Part shown: one piece after another, positions 40,192-51,900 of the stretch
Layout: each line of letters starts with the position of its first letter
How positions within the stretch are numbered: the stretch's first letter is position 1
Origin: Actinobacillus indolicus
GTDB lineage: Bacteria > Pseudomonadota > Gammaproteobacteria > Enterobacterales > Pasteurellaceae
Direction: 5' to 3'
Assembly (NCBI RefSeq): GCF_004519515.1
Contig: NZ_CP038145.1
Coordinates: forward strand, 1,012,001 to 1,076,000
Length of the DNA: 64,000 nucleotides
Program-made: the position numbers and the translations under genes
Notes under the pieces: generated by a model
The model's input: only the letters and a program-made list of their open reading frames with translations
The model's database searches: none
Told to the model about the DNA's origin: nothing

Positions 40192-42783
40192 ATGATTCAA
40201 AACAACCAAACCCACACGCCAATGATGGCCCAATATCTCCAACTCAAAGCCCAAAATCCCGATATTCTTCTGTTCTATCGTATGGGCGATTTTTACGAGT
40301 TATTTTACGACGATGCCAAAAAAGCGGCTGCGTTGTTAGATATTTCTCTGACTAAACGTGGGCAATCAGCAGGTGAGCCAATTCCAATGGCAGGTGTGCC
40401 GTATCACGCTGTTGAAGGTTATTTGGCGAAGTTGGTGGCATTGGGTGAGAGTGTGGCGATTTGTGAGCAAATTGGCGATCCTGCAACCAGTAAAGGCCCT
40501 GTTGAGCGTAAAGTCGTAAGAATTGTCACACCTGGAACGGTCAGCGACGAAGCATTGCTACCAGAACGCCAAGATAATTTGGTCGCCGCAATTTATCAAG
40601 AAAAAGGTGTTTTCGCCCTTGCGACATTAGATATGGCTTCTGGGCGTTTTTTGATTAGCGAATTACCTAACAAGGAGGCTCTGTCTGCCGAGTTACAACG
40701 CACCCAACCTGCCGAGATTTTGTATCCTGAAGATTTTTCTGATGCAGGTATTTTACAGGGTTACAAAGGCTTACGCCGCCGACCTGTTTGGGAATTTGAG
40801 CTAGTTACAGCCATTCAGTTGCTTAATCGCCAATTTGGGACACAAAATCTTACAGGCTTTGGGGTAGAAAAGGCGGTGGTTGCCTTGTGTGCGGCAGGTT
40901 GTGTCTTGCATTATGCTCAAGAAACTCAACGCACCGCACTGCCACATATCAACAGCATTCATTTGGCTCAAAATAGCGATACTGTCTTACTTGATGCGGC
41001 AACTCGCCGAAATTTGGAATTAACCACCAATCTTGCTGGCGGTACAGAAAATACACTTGCATCGGTTTTGGATAAATGCGTCACCCCAATGGGTAGTCGT
41101 TTACTCAAACGTTGGATCCATCAACCTATTCGTGATTTAGCCAAACTGCATACTCGCCAGCAAACCATTTTGGCATTGCAAAAAAATGAGCGTATCGAAC
41201 CGCTTCAACCCTTGCTACAACAAGTGGGCGATATGGAGCGGATTTTGGCTCGCATTGCGTTACGCACCGCACGTCCCCGTGACCTAACCCGTTTACGCAC
41301 AGCCTTAGAGCATATCCCCGATATTGTAAAACATTCACAAAATCTAACCGCTTGTTTAGACAATACGTTGAAGCAGATCGCTGACTTTAGCGAACTATTC
41401 GAGTTATTAAGTAAGGCAATCATTGATAACCCACCGCAACTTATCCGTGACGGTGGCGTTATTGCTGAAGGATACAATGCCGAACTGGACGAATGGCGAA
41501 GTTTGGCAGAAGGGGCAACCAAATTCCTTGAAGATTTAGAAGCAAAAGAACGAGCCCAAACAGGCATTGATACCCTTAAAATCGGCTTCAATGCGGTACA
41601 CGGCTACTATATCCAAATCAGTCAAGGACAGGCTCACAAAGCTCCGATCCACTATGTCCGCCGTCAAACGTTAAAGAATGCGGAACGTTATATTATCCCT
41701 GAGCTGAAAACCTATGAAGATAAGGTGTTGAAAGCAAAAGGGGCTTCTCTTGCCCTTGAAAAACAGCTTTATGATGAACTGTTTGAACTGTTAATACCAC
41801 GTTTGGGCGAATTGCAGTTGGCAAGCCTTGTGTTAGCGGAACTTGATGTGCTGACCAACCTTGCTGAACGTGCCGACAGTCTGAATTATGTGATGCCAAG
41901 TTTCAGCCATCAGCGAGGCGTGAATATCAAAGGCGGTCGCCACCCAGTTGTTGAACAAGTGCTAAAAACGCCGTTTATTGCCAACCCTGTACTGCTCAAT
42001 CCACAACGCCATTTGTTGATCGTCACAGGCCCGAATATGGGTGGTAAAAGTACCTATATGCGACAAATTGCCTTGATTACCTTAATGGCATATATCGGCA
42101 GTTTTGTGCCTGCGGACAGTGCAGAGATCGGACCGATTGACCGTATTTTTACCCGTATCGGTGCTTCTGATGATTTAGCGTCAGGACGCTCAACCTTTAT
42201 GGTGGAAATGACCGAAATGGCGAACATTCTGCACCAGTCCAGCGAAAACAGCCTTGTTCTTGTTGATGAAATCGGGCGAGGCACATCGACCTACGATGGC
42301 TTATCGCTCGCTTGGGCGTGTGCCGAATGGTTAGCGAAGAAAACCCAATCGCTCACCCTATTTGCCACCCACTACTTTGAGCTAACCAGCTTACCAAACC
42401 AGCTCAAAGGCGTTGCCAATGTCCATTTAGATGCGTTGGAACATAACGACACCATCGCCTTTATGCACAGTGTACAAGAAGGGGCAGCAAGTAAAAGTTA
42501 TGGTTTAGCCGTTGCCGCCCTAGCAGGCGTACCAAAGCAAGTGATCCAACTTGCGAAACAGAAACTCACACAGCTTGAACAACTTTCACAACAAACGGCA
42601 CAATTAGACGCAAATCCACAGCAAGATTTACTCTTTTCAGCGAATTTGCAAAATGTTGAGCCAATCTCACCGCTTGTAGAGCCGTCCAAAGTCGAACAAG
42701 CCCTTGCAAAGATTGATCCCGATGAACTCACACCGAAACAGGCGTTGGAAGCGTTGTATCAGTTAAAGCAATTTACCAAATAA
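40192..42783 (+). CDS. mutS: DNA mismatch repair protein MutS
   Basis: MutS recognises mismatches and recruits MutL. The 863-residue protein has the mismatch-binding motif with Phe-x-Glu in GDFYELFYDDA (about 32-42), connector, lever and clamp regions, and the ATPase with Walker A GPNMGGKST near residue 613 and VDEIGRGTSTYDG. Uptake signal cores lie within the gene (near 41348 and 42668). It is intact, so no mutator phenotype is expected from this copy. Confidence 0.97.
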   Translation: MIQNNQTHTPMMAQYLQLKAQNPDILLFYRMGDFYELFYDDAKKAAALLDISLTKRGQSAGEPIPMAGVPYHAVEGYLAKLVALGESVAICEQIGDPATSKGPVERKVVRIVTPGTVSDEALLPERQDNLVAAIYQEKGVFALATLDMASGRFLISELPNKEALSAELQRTQPAEILYPEDFSDAGILQGYKGLRRRPVWEFELVTAIQLLNRQFGTQNLTGFGVEKAVVALCAAGCVLHYAQETQRTALPHINSIHLAQNSDTVLLDAATRRNLELTTNLAGGTENTLASVLDKCVTPMGSRLLKRWIHQPIRDLAKLHTRQQTILALQKNERIEPLQPLLQQVGDMERILARIALRTARPRDLTRLRTALEHIPDIVKHSQNLTACLDNTLKQIADFSELFELLSKAIIDNPPQLIRDGGVIAEGYNAELDEWRSLAEGATKFLEDLEAKERAQTGIDTLKIGFNAVHGYYIQISQGQAHKAPIHYVRRQTLKNAERYIIPELKTYEDKVLKAKGASLALEKQLYDELFELLIPRLGELQLASLVLAELDVLTNLAERADSLNYVMPSFSHQRGVNIKGGRHPVVEQVLKTPFIANPVLLNPQRHLLIVTGPNMGGKSTYMRQIALITLMAYIGSFVPADSAEIGPIDRIFTRIGASDDLASGRSTFMVEMTEMANILHQSSENSLVLVDEIGRGTSTYDGLSLAWACAEWLAKKTQSLTLFATHYFELTSLPNQLKGVANVHLDALEHNDTIAFMHSVQEGAASKSYGLAVAALAGVPKQVIQLAKQKLTQLEQLSQQTAQLDANPQQDLLFSANLQNVEPISPLVEPSKVEQALAKIDPDELTPKQALEALYQLKQFTK

Positions 42784-42828
42784 AATTTGAAATATGTTGA
42801 TTTCAAAAATATCTTAATATGAAATGAT

Positions 42829-42898
42829 TGTAGGGGCGGACCGATGTGTCCGCCCTTGTTTTGTATTGTTTTAGGCGAATACATCGGTTCGCCTCTAC
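42829..42898. repeat. diverged copy of the palindromic repeat element
   Basis: It has the same architecture as the element at 38613: arm 42829-42855 (TGTAGGGGCGGACCGATG) and an inverted arm 42873-42898. The arms now differ at several positions, mostly G/A and C/T changes, as expected of an older copy. It lies between mutS and the adhesin gene. Confidence 0.75.
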
Positions 42899-42910
42899 TT
42901 TGCCAATAAA

Positions 42911-42934
42911 AAACCTCTTCCTAAGAAGAGGTTT
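42911..42934. terminator. bidirectional terminator between mutS and the adhesin gene
   Basis: AAACCTCTTC (42911-42920) and GAAGAGGTTT (42925-42934) form a perfect 10-bp stem around CTAA with A and T runs outside. It lies 24 bases after the adhesin stop. Confidence 0.92.
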
Positions 42935-42957
42935 TTGTTTAAAAGGATTTGGCTAAA

Positions 42958-45900
42958 TTACCATTGGTAACCTACACCTACACCGCCAGATACATGGCCT
43001 TGGCTATTTGCAGTACCTTGAAGTTTCAAGATAAGTTTACCATTGTCACTTGCTCTTGAGTAACCCACTGCAACGGCTGAAGCGCCATCGTAACCACCAG
43101 CTGCGGCTGCAACCATTGATTTACCCGGGATATACACTTGTGGAAGTGAAGATGCTGCCGCAGAGCTTGCACCAATACCACGTACACGTTTATCTAACTT
43201 ATCAACTTTTCTGTTGACCGCATTGACATTACCCTGTACCTGTTTTAATTGGCTAACATTCACTGCATCCGTATCTTTCACACCTGGAGCAACATTCGTG
43301 ATACGCGTAGGAGCATCAGCCGTGCCTACACTTAACTCTTTCTTGCCATCAAGTTTCGATGTTGTAGAAGTGACTGTAACGCCTTTATCCCCACCAACTG
43401 TCACACTTTCAAATGTTGGCGTATCGCTAGTTGCAACAGAAACTGTATTACCTTCTTGTTTCACCTTGATGTTTTTACCACCACTGATCGTCACAGTTTT
43501 TTCAGCAGGTTTCGCTGATTTACCTAACTTAACTTGGCTTGAAACACCTTTGGAATCGGTATTACCTGATGTAGTAATTGTCCAACCTTGGTTAGTTTCA
43601 TTTAACTGTGAAACATTAACAGCATCACCGTCTTTCTCACCAGCTTTTACATTACTGATCGTTGCACCACCCACATTCACTGTTGCATCGCCTAATTTGA
43701 TACTCGTATCACCATTGCTGATAGAACTAATATCTTTTAGATCGCCTTCAACATTGACTTTGTATGGGTCAGACTCAGAGCCTTTTCCTGTGACTTTGGT
43801 GTTTTTACCATCTGCAAGTTTTGTTGTTGCTAGGTTAGCAGTATTGACAGTCAGGTTACCATTATTGTCAAAGGTAATAGTATCACCGTCTATTTTAACA
43901 TCGAAGGTTAGACCTTTACTTGTCACATTCGCTGTGGTGCCCTTACCGTCAGTAGCAATAACATCCGCTTTGATAGTGTCACCAGTTTTGGTTAAGTTCA
44001 CAGTGTGAGTATCTTCAACCTTAGTAGCTGCGTTGTTAAGCACTGCTTTAGCTTTGTCAGTCAAGCCAACCGCATAATCAATGGTGGTAGTGCCATTTGC
44101 TGTCACTGCACCATTTGCGGTCACAGTCAAGAACTCGCTTGAACCAGCTTTGACAGAGGCTGTAGCGGTGGTATCTTTGGCGTTGATGACATAAGGTTTA
44201 TCCTTACTACCATCGCCAGTGATATTGACATTATCGCCCGCTTTGATTTCAGTCTTATTGGCAGCAACAGCATCTTTCAACTGCTTCACATTAACAGCAT
44301 CGTTGTCCGCTGTACCTTCTGCAACATTGGTAATCTTGGTTGCTGAACCATCAGCTTTACCAATATTGATGTTGTTGCTTGCATCAGCTTTGATGATTGG
44401 GCCGTTTGCATTGAACTGCACTGAACTAAATACTGGCGTATCTACCGTCTTCACAGTGAATACAGAACCATCACGGGTGATGTTGATGTTTTTACCATTT
44501 TTAAACTCAACCACATCGCCTGGATTTACAAGCTCACCTGCATCACCATTGGCTTTGACCGTAAAGCCAGAATCGTTGATTGCAGTTGCGATATCGCTTG
44601 CAGTTGCAAGTTTATTTGCCTCTGCACCCGTTGGTACATTTACCTTACCTTCTGGTGTGTTGGTCAAATCTGTGGTGCTAACTTTTAACTCGCCATTTGT
44701 ACCTTTGATGATGGTTGTGCCATCGGTGGTCACAGATAGGTCGAATTTCTTCGCACCGTTAGCCGTTTTACCCTCAGTGATTGTCACTGATTTGTCAGTA
44801 GAGACTACTTCTTCTTGCGATGCTTGTAGCTGTTCATAGTTCACCGCATCGCCCGGTTTGGTACCATTGGCGACATTGGTAATCGTTGCACCACCCACAT
44901 TCACAGTCGCATCACCAAGCTTGATGGTGGTGTCACCATTGCTGATTGAGGTGATGTCAGCCAGGTTGCCTTGGACGTTGACTTTGTATGGGTCAGCATC
45001 AGTACCTGTGCCTTCAACAGTGGTGTTTTTACCATTAACCAGTTTGGTTTTTGGTAGATTGTCAGTGTTTACAGTTAGGTTGCCATCTTTATCAAGCTTG
45101 ATGGTTGTGCCGTCGGTTTTGACGTCGAAGGTAATCGAACCTTCAGCGGTTACATTCGCATCAGTACCTTTACCATTTGCAAAGTTAATCGCATCACCGA
45201 ATTTCACTTTGCTGTGCTCTGTACCATCTACTTTGGCAGTCCAGTAGCCTTCATTCACTGCTTTAACAACATCATTTACAGTTGCTACACCATCTTTATC
45301 TGCTACAAGCTCACCGTCAGTAGTTACTGAGCCAAATTCACCTTGCTCCACATTGACTGTATAAGTCGTGGTCGCACCAGTTTTGCTTGCTTTCACTGTT
45401 GCAAGACCAGTTGCATCCACCACAGTTTCTTCAGCAAGCTTATCTTTGGTTGCTTGGTCTAGAGCGACTGTGTAAGTGGTTACATTAGTATCTGCATTAG
45501 GTGTCGCAGTTACTGTGATGCCATCGCCTTGTGCAACTTCTGCACCCTTGGCGTTAATGGTATAAGTCACACCATTTGCATCTTTTGATGTTTCTACGCC
45601 TGCAATGTTGTCACCTGCCACAACTTTGGTTGTGTTGGCTTTCAGCTGTGCAATCGTCACTGCATCGCCATCTTCAACACCTGCACCAACATTGTTGATT
45701 TGGTTACCACCCATATCAACCGTTGAGCCTGCACCCACAGCGAAGTTATTCACCTTGGTATTGCCTGTTGCGGTTAGGTTATTGGTGTTCACATCTGTAA
45801 AGCTAACCACGTCGGCAGTTGCATAGGTAATCTTGCCGTTCGCTTCTTGCTTCACAACCAAGTTTTTGCCCGCTGCCATATCGACAGTATCACCTGGATT

Positions 45901-48900
45901 GATGACTTCGCTATCGACAGTTGAGCCAGTTTCTGCACCACCATTAGCCGATGCAGTTAGCTTGAAGCCTGCATTTTTGATGGTGGTAATCACATCACCA
46001 GCAGTCATCACTGCAGATGGATCGGTTGCACCACCTACAGAGCCATTGGTATTCTGGTCTGCAGAAGGTGTAATTGTCGTTGTATTGACAGAAACAGTGT
46101 AATTATTACCTTCGGCATCGACTTTCACTGGGCCAGAACCTGCCTTCACGACAGTTTTTGGTAGGTTGGCTGTATTGACCTTGATGTCAACAGCACCATC
46201 AGCACCTGGAGCGAACGTCACCGTACTGTCTGTAGAAACTAGGTTCACATCATAAGATACCGCACCTTCTTTAGCGACAGCTTTAGTGCCGTTGCCATTG
46301 ACGAAGTTGAGCGTATCACCGAAGTGTACAGGCTTAAGCGTTGTACCGCCCACTTGCGCTGTCCAGTAGCCTTGGTTGATTGCATTCACTACATCATTGG
46401 TTGTCGCCACACCATCTTTGGTCGGCGCAGCGATTGAACCTGTTGGGTTAGTCACTGTGTTAAACACACCTTTAACAACATCAACTTTGTAGTTTTGACC
46501 TTTGGTGTCATTCAACTTATCTTTAGTGACCGTTAGCAAGTCTGGAGTGCCTGTAGATACAGACTCTTCTTTAGCAAGTTGTTCTTTGGCTTCATCGCTT
46601 AGATCAAAGCTGACTTTGCCATCTACACCCACAGTTGCAACAGTTTTGTCACCGTCGGTGAAGTTTAGACCATCTTTTAGGCTCACGGTTTGCTTATCTA
46701 CACCATTGGCTTTATAGGTCAATGGGATAGATTCAGCCGCTTTTGTGCCATCAAATTTGACTGTATAAGTATCGACACCGCCCTCATCTGTCTTAGCTAC
46801 AGAGATTGGTGCTGTACCTGTGACATTGATGGCTTCTTTGGCAGCTGTTTTCACTGCTTGTTTAGATACACCCACTTTATAGGTTTCACCTGCATTACCT
46901 GCAGCATCACCTGATTCGGTGTTCACCGTTGCAATGTTGTCAGCCACTGTGTTATCTAGGACGACTTTTTCAACAGACTTAGCTGCAATACGTTTGATAT
47001 CACCAATGTTTGCACCGTTGGTGTCTGTATCACCACCTGTGCCAACATTTGTTAAGGTGTTACCACCCATATCGACTGCTGAATTTGGCTTCACAGTAAA
47101 GTCATTGACTGTTGTTGTGCCCGTTGCAGTCAAGTCAACGGTAGTTACACTGTTGAGTGAAATATCATCTTGCAATGAATATGTAAATACATCTGTCGCT
47201 TGGTCTAATGCCAAGTTTTTACCTGCACGCAAGGTGACTGTTTCACCTGGGTTGATTAAGGTCGTTGCGTGTGTACCTTTCTTCATACCACCATCAACAA
47301 CATCACCTTTGACATTCCAGCCTGAGTTATTGATGACTGTTGCCAAGTCTTGTGCATTCACCAGTTTTTTCGCATCATCTGCGACTGGTGCATTCACTTG
47401 ACCTGCTTTATCCGCACCTGCTGCAACAGCTGTCAAGGTTGTTGTTTTCACATCTGCTTGGATTTTGTTGTCCGCTGTTTTGGTTAAATCAACCGTATCA
47501 GTATCAACTACATCCACCACTGCATTGTTAATGATGTTCTTCGTTGCTGCATCCAAGCCAACTGTGTAGTTGATGACACCATTTGGATCTTCAGTACCAC
47601 CAGTGATTTCTACTTTACCATCAGTTGCTGCGGTCACTGTAGTTTTGGTTGCATCCACTTTATAAGTTGTCTTATTACCAGTCACAGTTGGGGTTACTGT
47701 GGTATTTTTACCTGATACAACTTCAGTGCTTGCAAGACCATCGGTGTTCACAGCCAAGTTGCCTTGATTGTCCACTTTGATGGTTGTGCCATCAGTTTTC
47801 ACATCAAAGGTGATGCCATCAGTACCCACTTTGGCATTTGTTGCTGCACCGTCAATAAAGTTAACGCTGTCACCGAATTTCACTTTGCTGTATTCTGCAC
47901 CATCTACTTTAGCTGTCCAGTAGCCTGAATTCACTGCAGAGACAACATCAGCAACGGTTGCGACACCATTAGTGTTGGTTACATCACCCAGTGCACCGTT
48001 AGCAGTTTGTGCATTGAATGTGCCTTTAGCAATATCAACCTTAAACTCTTTACCGCCTGAGGTGTTTACTGCTGTGTCATTCACAGTCACTAGACCTGAA
48101 TCACCTGCAACAACGGTTTCAACTTTAGCAAGCTGAGTTTTTGCTTCATTGCTTAGATCAAAGCTGACTTTGCCATCTGCACCGACAGTAGCAACTGTTT
48201 TGTCACCGTTGGTGAAGTTTAGACCTTCGCTTAGGTTAACGGTTTGTCGGTTTTCTCCATTGGCTTTGTAAGTTAATGGTGTGGTTTTTGCTGCTTCTGC
48301 ACCATTGTAGTTTACTTTGAAGGTTTCTACGCCACCAACATCTGTCTTATCAACAGTGATTGCTTTTGCATCACCAACAACTTCAATGGCTTCTTGAGCC
48401 GCTGTTTTCACTGCAGCTTTAGATACGCTAACCACGTATTCTTCGTTTGCTTCACCCGCTGGTTTACCAGATTTTTGTGTTACCGTTGCGATGTTATCTG
48501 CTGAAGTGTCCGCTGTTACTTTTTCAACGGCTTTAGCTGTCGCTACTTCACGTTTTAGCTGATCCACATTCACTGCATCAGTACCTTCAGTACCTTCAGC
48601 AACACCTTTAATCTGGTTGTTACCCATATTAATAGTTGATTGTGGTTGAACTGTAAAGTTCTTAACTACTGTATCGCCAGTTGCAGTGAGGTTACGGGTT
48701 GTGACTTCATCAAAGGTCACATCGTCTTTGGTTTCTACAAGCAATGTATTGCCTGCACCAGAGATCTTGATGTTTTTACCTGCATCGATGTTGAGTGTAT
48801 CACCAGCATTGATCTTAGATTCTTCATTTGCTGTATAGGTGCCTTCACCGCCTGTTTGTGCAGTAGAGTTCACTTTCCAAGAGGTTTTGTTGATGGTTTC

Positions 48901-51900
48901 AACAACATCACCAAGATTAGCTACTTGGTCGCCGTCAGTTGTGACTGCTTTACCACCGTCTTCAACTCTTGAAACACCTGTATTAACAGTTAGGTTCTTC
49001 GCACCATCTTTATCTGCGATGGTTATAGAGCTATCGCTTGATACAAGGTTTGCATCAAATGTGATGCCTTTATCACCATTGACACCGTCAACGATTCTTG
49101 CAGTTGTACCTGCACCGTTCACGAAGTTGATGTCATCGCCAAAGCCTACTTGCTCAACTTGGTTGCCAGCAACTTTTGTGGTTAAGAAGCCTTTATTCAC
49201 TGCATCAACGACATCCGCTACAGTTGCTACACCAGTGTTACCTGCTGCCAATTCACCTGTTGTACTTGGGTTGTTGAAGGTGCCTTTGGCAATATCAACT
49301 TTAAATTCTTTACCAGTTGAAGTGTTAACTGCACTATCATCAACAGTCACAAGACCTGAATCACCTGCAACAACGGTTTCAACTTTGGCAATTTGTGCTT
49401 TGGTTTCTGCACTTAAATCAACGTTATAAGTTGTCGTCTTAGAGCCAGTTGTTTGATCTACCTGTTCTGATGGTGTCACAGTCACACTTGTTGTACCTGC
49501 GGCTGGAGCAACGACAGATTTATCTGCGTGTACAGTATAAGTTGTGGTTGTGCCTTGTGTATCTGCCTTGACTTTCACATTACTGCCTTCAGCCACAACT
49601 GCTTTCGGTAAGTTGTCAACATTAACAGAAAGTTGGCCACCTTCAGTTTTGATTGTCGTACCATCAGTTTTCACATCAAAGGTGACAGATTTACCATCAG
49701 CCGCTAATTTCGCATCAGTCACGTTGCCATCAGCAAAGTTAACGCTGTCACCGAATTTCACATCAGCCACCTTAGTGTTGCCATCAACATTCGCTGTCCA
49801 GAAGCCTGAATTCACGGCGGTAATCACGTCAGCTACAGTTGCTACGCCTGCTGTCGTACCGTCAGCATTTAGCTTACCTGCTGTTGTTACGCCATTGAAT
49901 GCACCTTTGGTGATGTCAACGGTATAATCAGTAATCTGTGTAATACCATCAGCACGAGTAGCATCCGCTTTAGTAACAGTCACTAGACTACCATCTGCCG
50001 CTTTGACGTGTGCAGAAGTATCGGTGTTGGTATCGGTATCAACGACTTTTGAATACAGTTTGCCGTCTGATGTGACACCGATGGTTGTGTCATCCACTTT
50101 GGCTGTCACAGTATAAGTAGTGGTTTTGGTACCATTTGCCTGATTGGTTACGGTATTTGCTGCTACATCAACACCATTACCACCTTGTACTACTGCTTTA
50201 TCCGCATGGACAGTATAGATTTTGCCGCCAATTGCCGAATCTGTTACTTTAACATGGGTATTATCCCCAGCTTCGACAGATGCACTCGTTGCATTTAGCT
50301 GTGATAGGTTCACTGCATCATTTGGTTGACTACCTGCGGCGACGTTGGTGATTTTGACAGGTGAGCCTGATGACGAGCCAACCTTGATGCTACCAGTGCC
50401 CTCATTGGTGATTTTTGGACCGCTATTACTACCAAACTGTACGCTGTCAAAGATTGGATTAGTGGCGATTTGGATTTGTACGCCTTGATCATCGACTACC
50501 GTTTGGACGTTACGCGCACTGTAGGTACCAGCGGTTGCTGCATCGCTATTGCGAGACAAGTTTGGTATGTTTCCATTCGCACCCTTGATAACAATCTCAT
50601 CACCCAAGACACGCTCTAAGCCATTCTCACTAGCAAAGTTCATAGTGGCATTTAGAGTATCTTTGTTGCTATTGGCCTTAAAGGTGATTGGCTTAGAGGC
50701 TTGATGGGCGACAGCATAGAGCTGCGAGCCGTTGATGGCGTCTGTTGATGTTTTTGAGATTTCACCAGCGGCGACGTTTTGGATACGACGTTCTGCACCT
50801 GATGAGCCGACAGAGACTGCACCATCTGATGTCGCACCTGCAAAGGCTTGACCACCGATTGATGCCGTACCATAGGTTATACCGCCAACTTTGGCTGTCG
50901 AGACTGTGCCACCAGCACCTGCTGTTGTCGCTGTGGCGCCACTTTGCTGGTCTTTATCCCACGTCTTAAGCGTACCAACGCCATCAGTACCAACAAGACC
51001 CACCCCCTTGGTCACCTCTGATTCATTACCCAAATAGACAGAGTTAGCTACCGTGCCTTCGGCAGAATCAACCGCCAAATCGGTCGAGCTACGTCCGATA
51101 CCGCTACCTAGTACAAAGGTATTAGCCGATGTAATGGTATTGTTATTACCGACAGCATAAGAGCCAATCGCTTCTGCGGTTAGATGTGATGGATCACCGA
51201 ACGCACCAGCGTTGTCAGCTTCGACGGTGTGGCCAACACCGACTGCGATAGACTGATTGCCAGTGACATTTGAGCTTTTACCGATGGCGATAGATTCAGT
51301 GCCCAACGCTTTGGTGCTTGTACCAATGGCGATAGTGTCTGCTTTTGCAGTATCAAGCTTGGTTTTGGCAGTAGCAAATGCCTGCTCAAGGCTGGATACC
51401 GCCGCAGTCAAACCATTTAACTCTGTTTGATATTTGGTAATATTCGGCGTGTCATTTTTGGCAATTGCTTCAGCCAATTTACCTTGAGCAACACGTGTAC
51501 TACGCTCATTAGTGAATAAATCATTTTGTGCTTTGGTAAAGGCATCCACATCAGCCTTAGCGATACCAGCCAACGAAGACTGACCAATCGCAATGCCATT
51601 TGCACCAGAAGCAATCGCCAATCGACCTACAGCAGTAGTATTATCACCTGTGGCATGAGACTGATGACCAAATGCTGAAGCACTCGCACCCGTGCCACGT
51701 GCTCGACTACCCACCGCAGTCGAATTTGCTCCAAAGTTACGAGAAGCCGTACCGATTGCTACACCATCAGCCCCCTTGCCAATCGCATAATAACCCTGTG
51801 CAATTGTAGCTGTAGCGTGCGCTTCGGACATATCACCAATTGACATTGAACGGTCAGCACCGCTATGTACCAACGAACCCTTACCCAATGCAATAGCAAG

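Noticed and set aside
43214..49927. Long plus-strand reading frames (up to 264 codons) across the adhesin gene
   Set aside because: They are the reverse complement of repetitive adhesin modules and only reflect the lack of stop codons in that frame; composition is hydrophobic-repetitive and there are no start signals.
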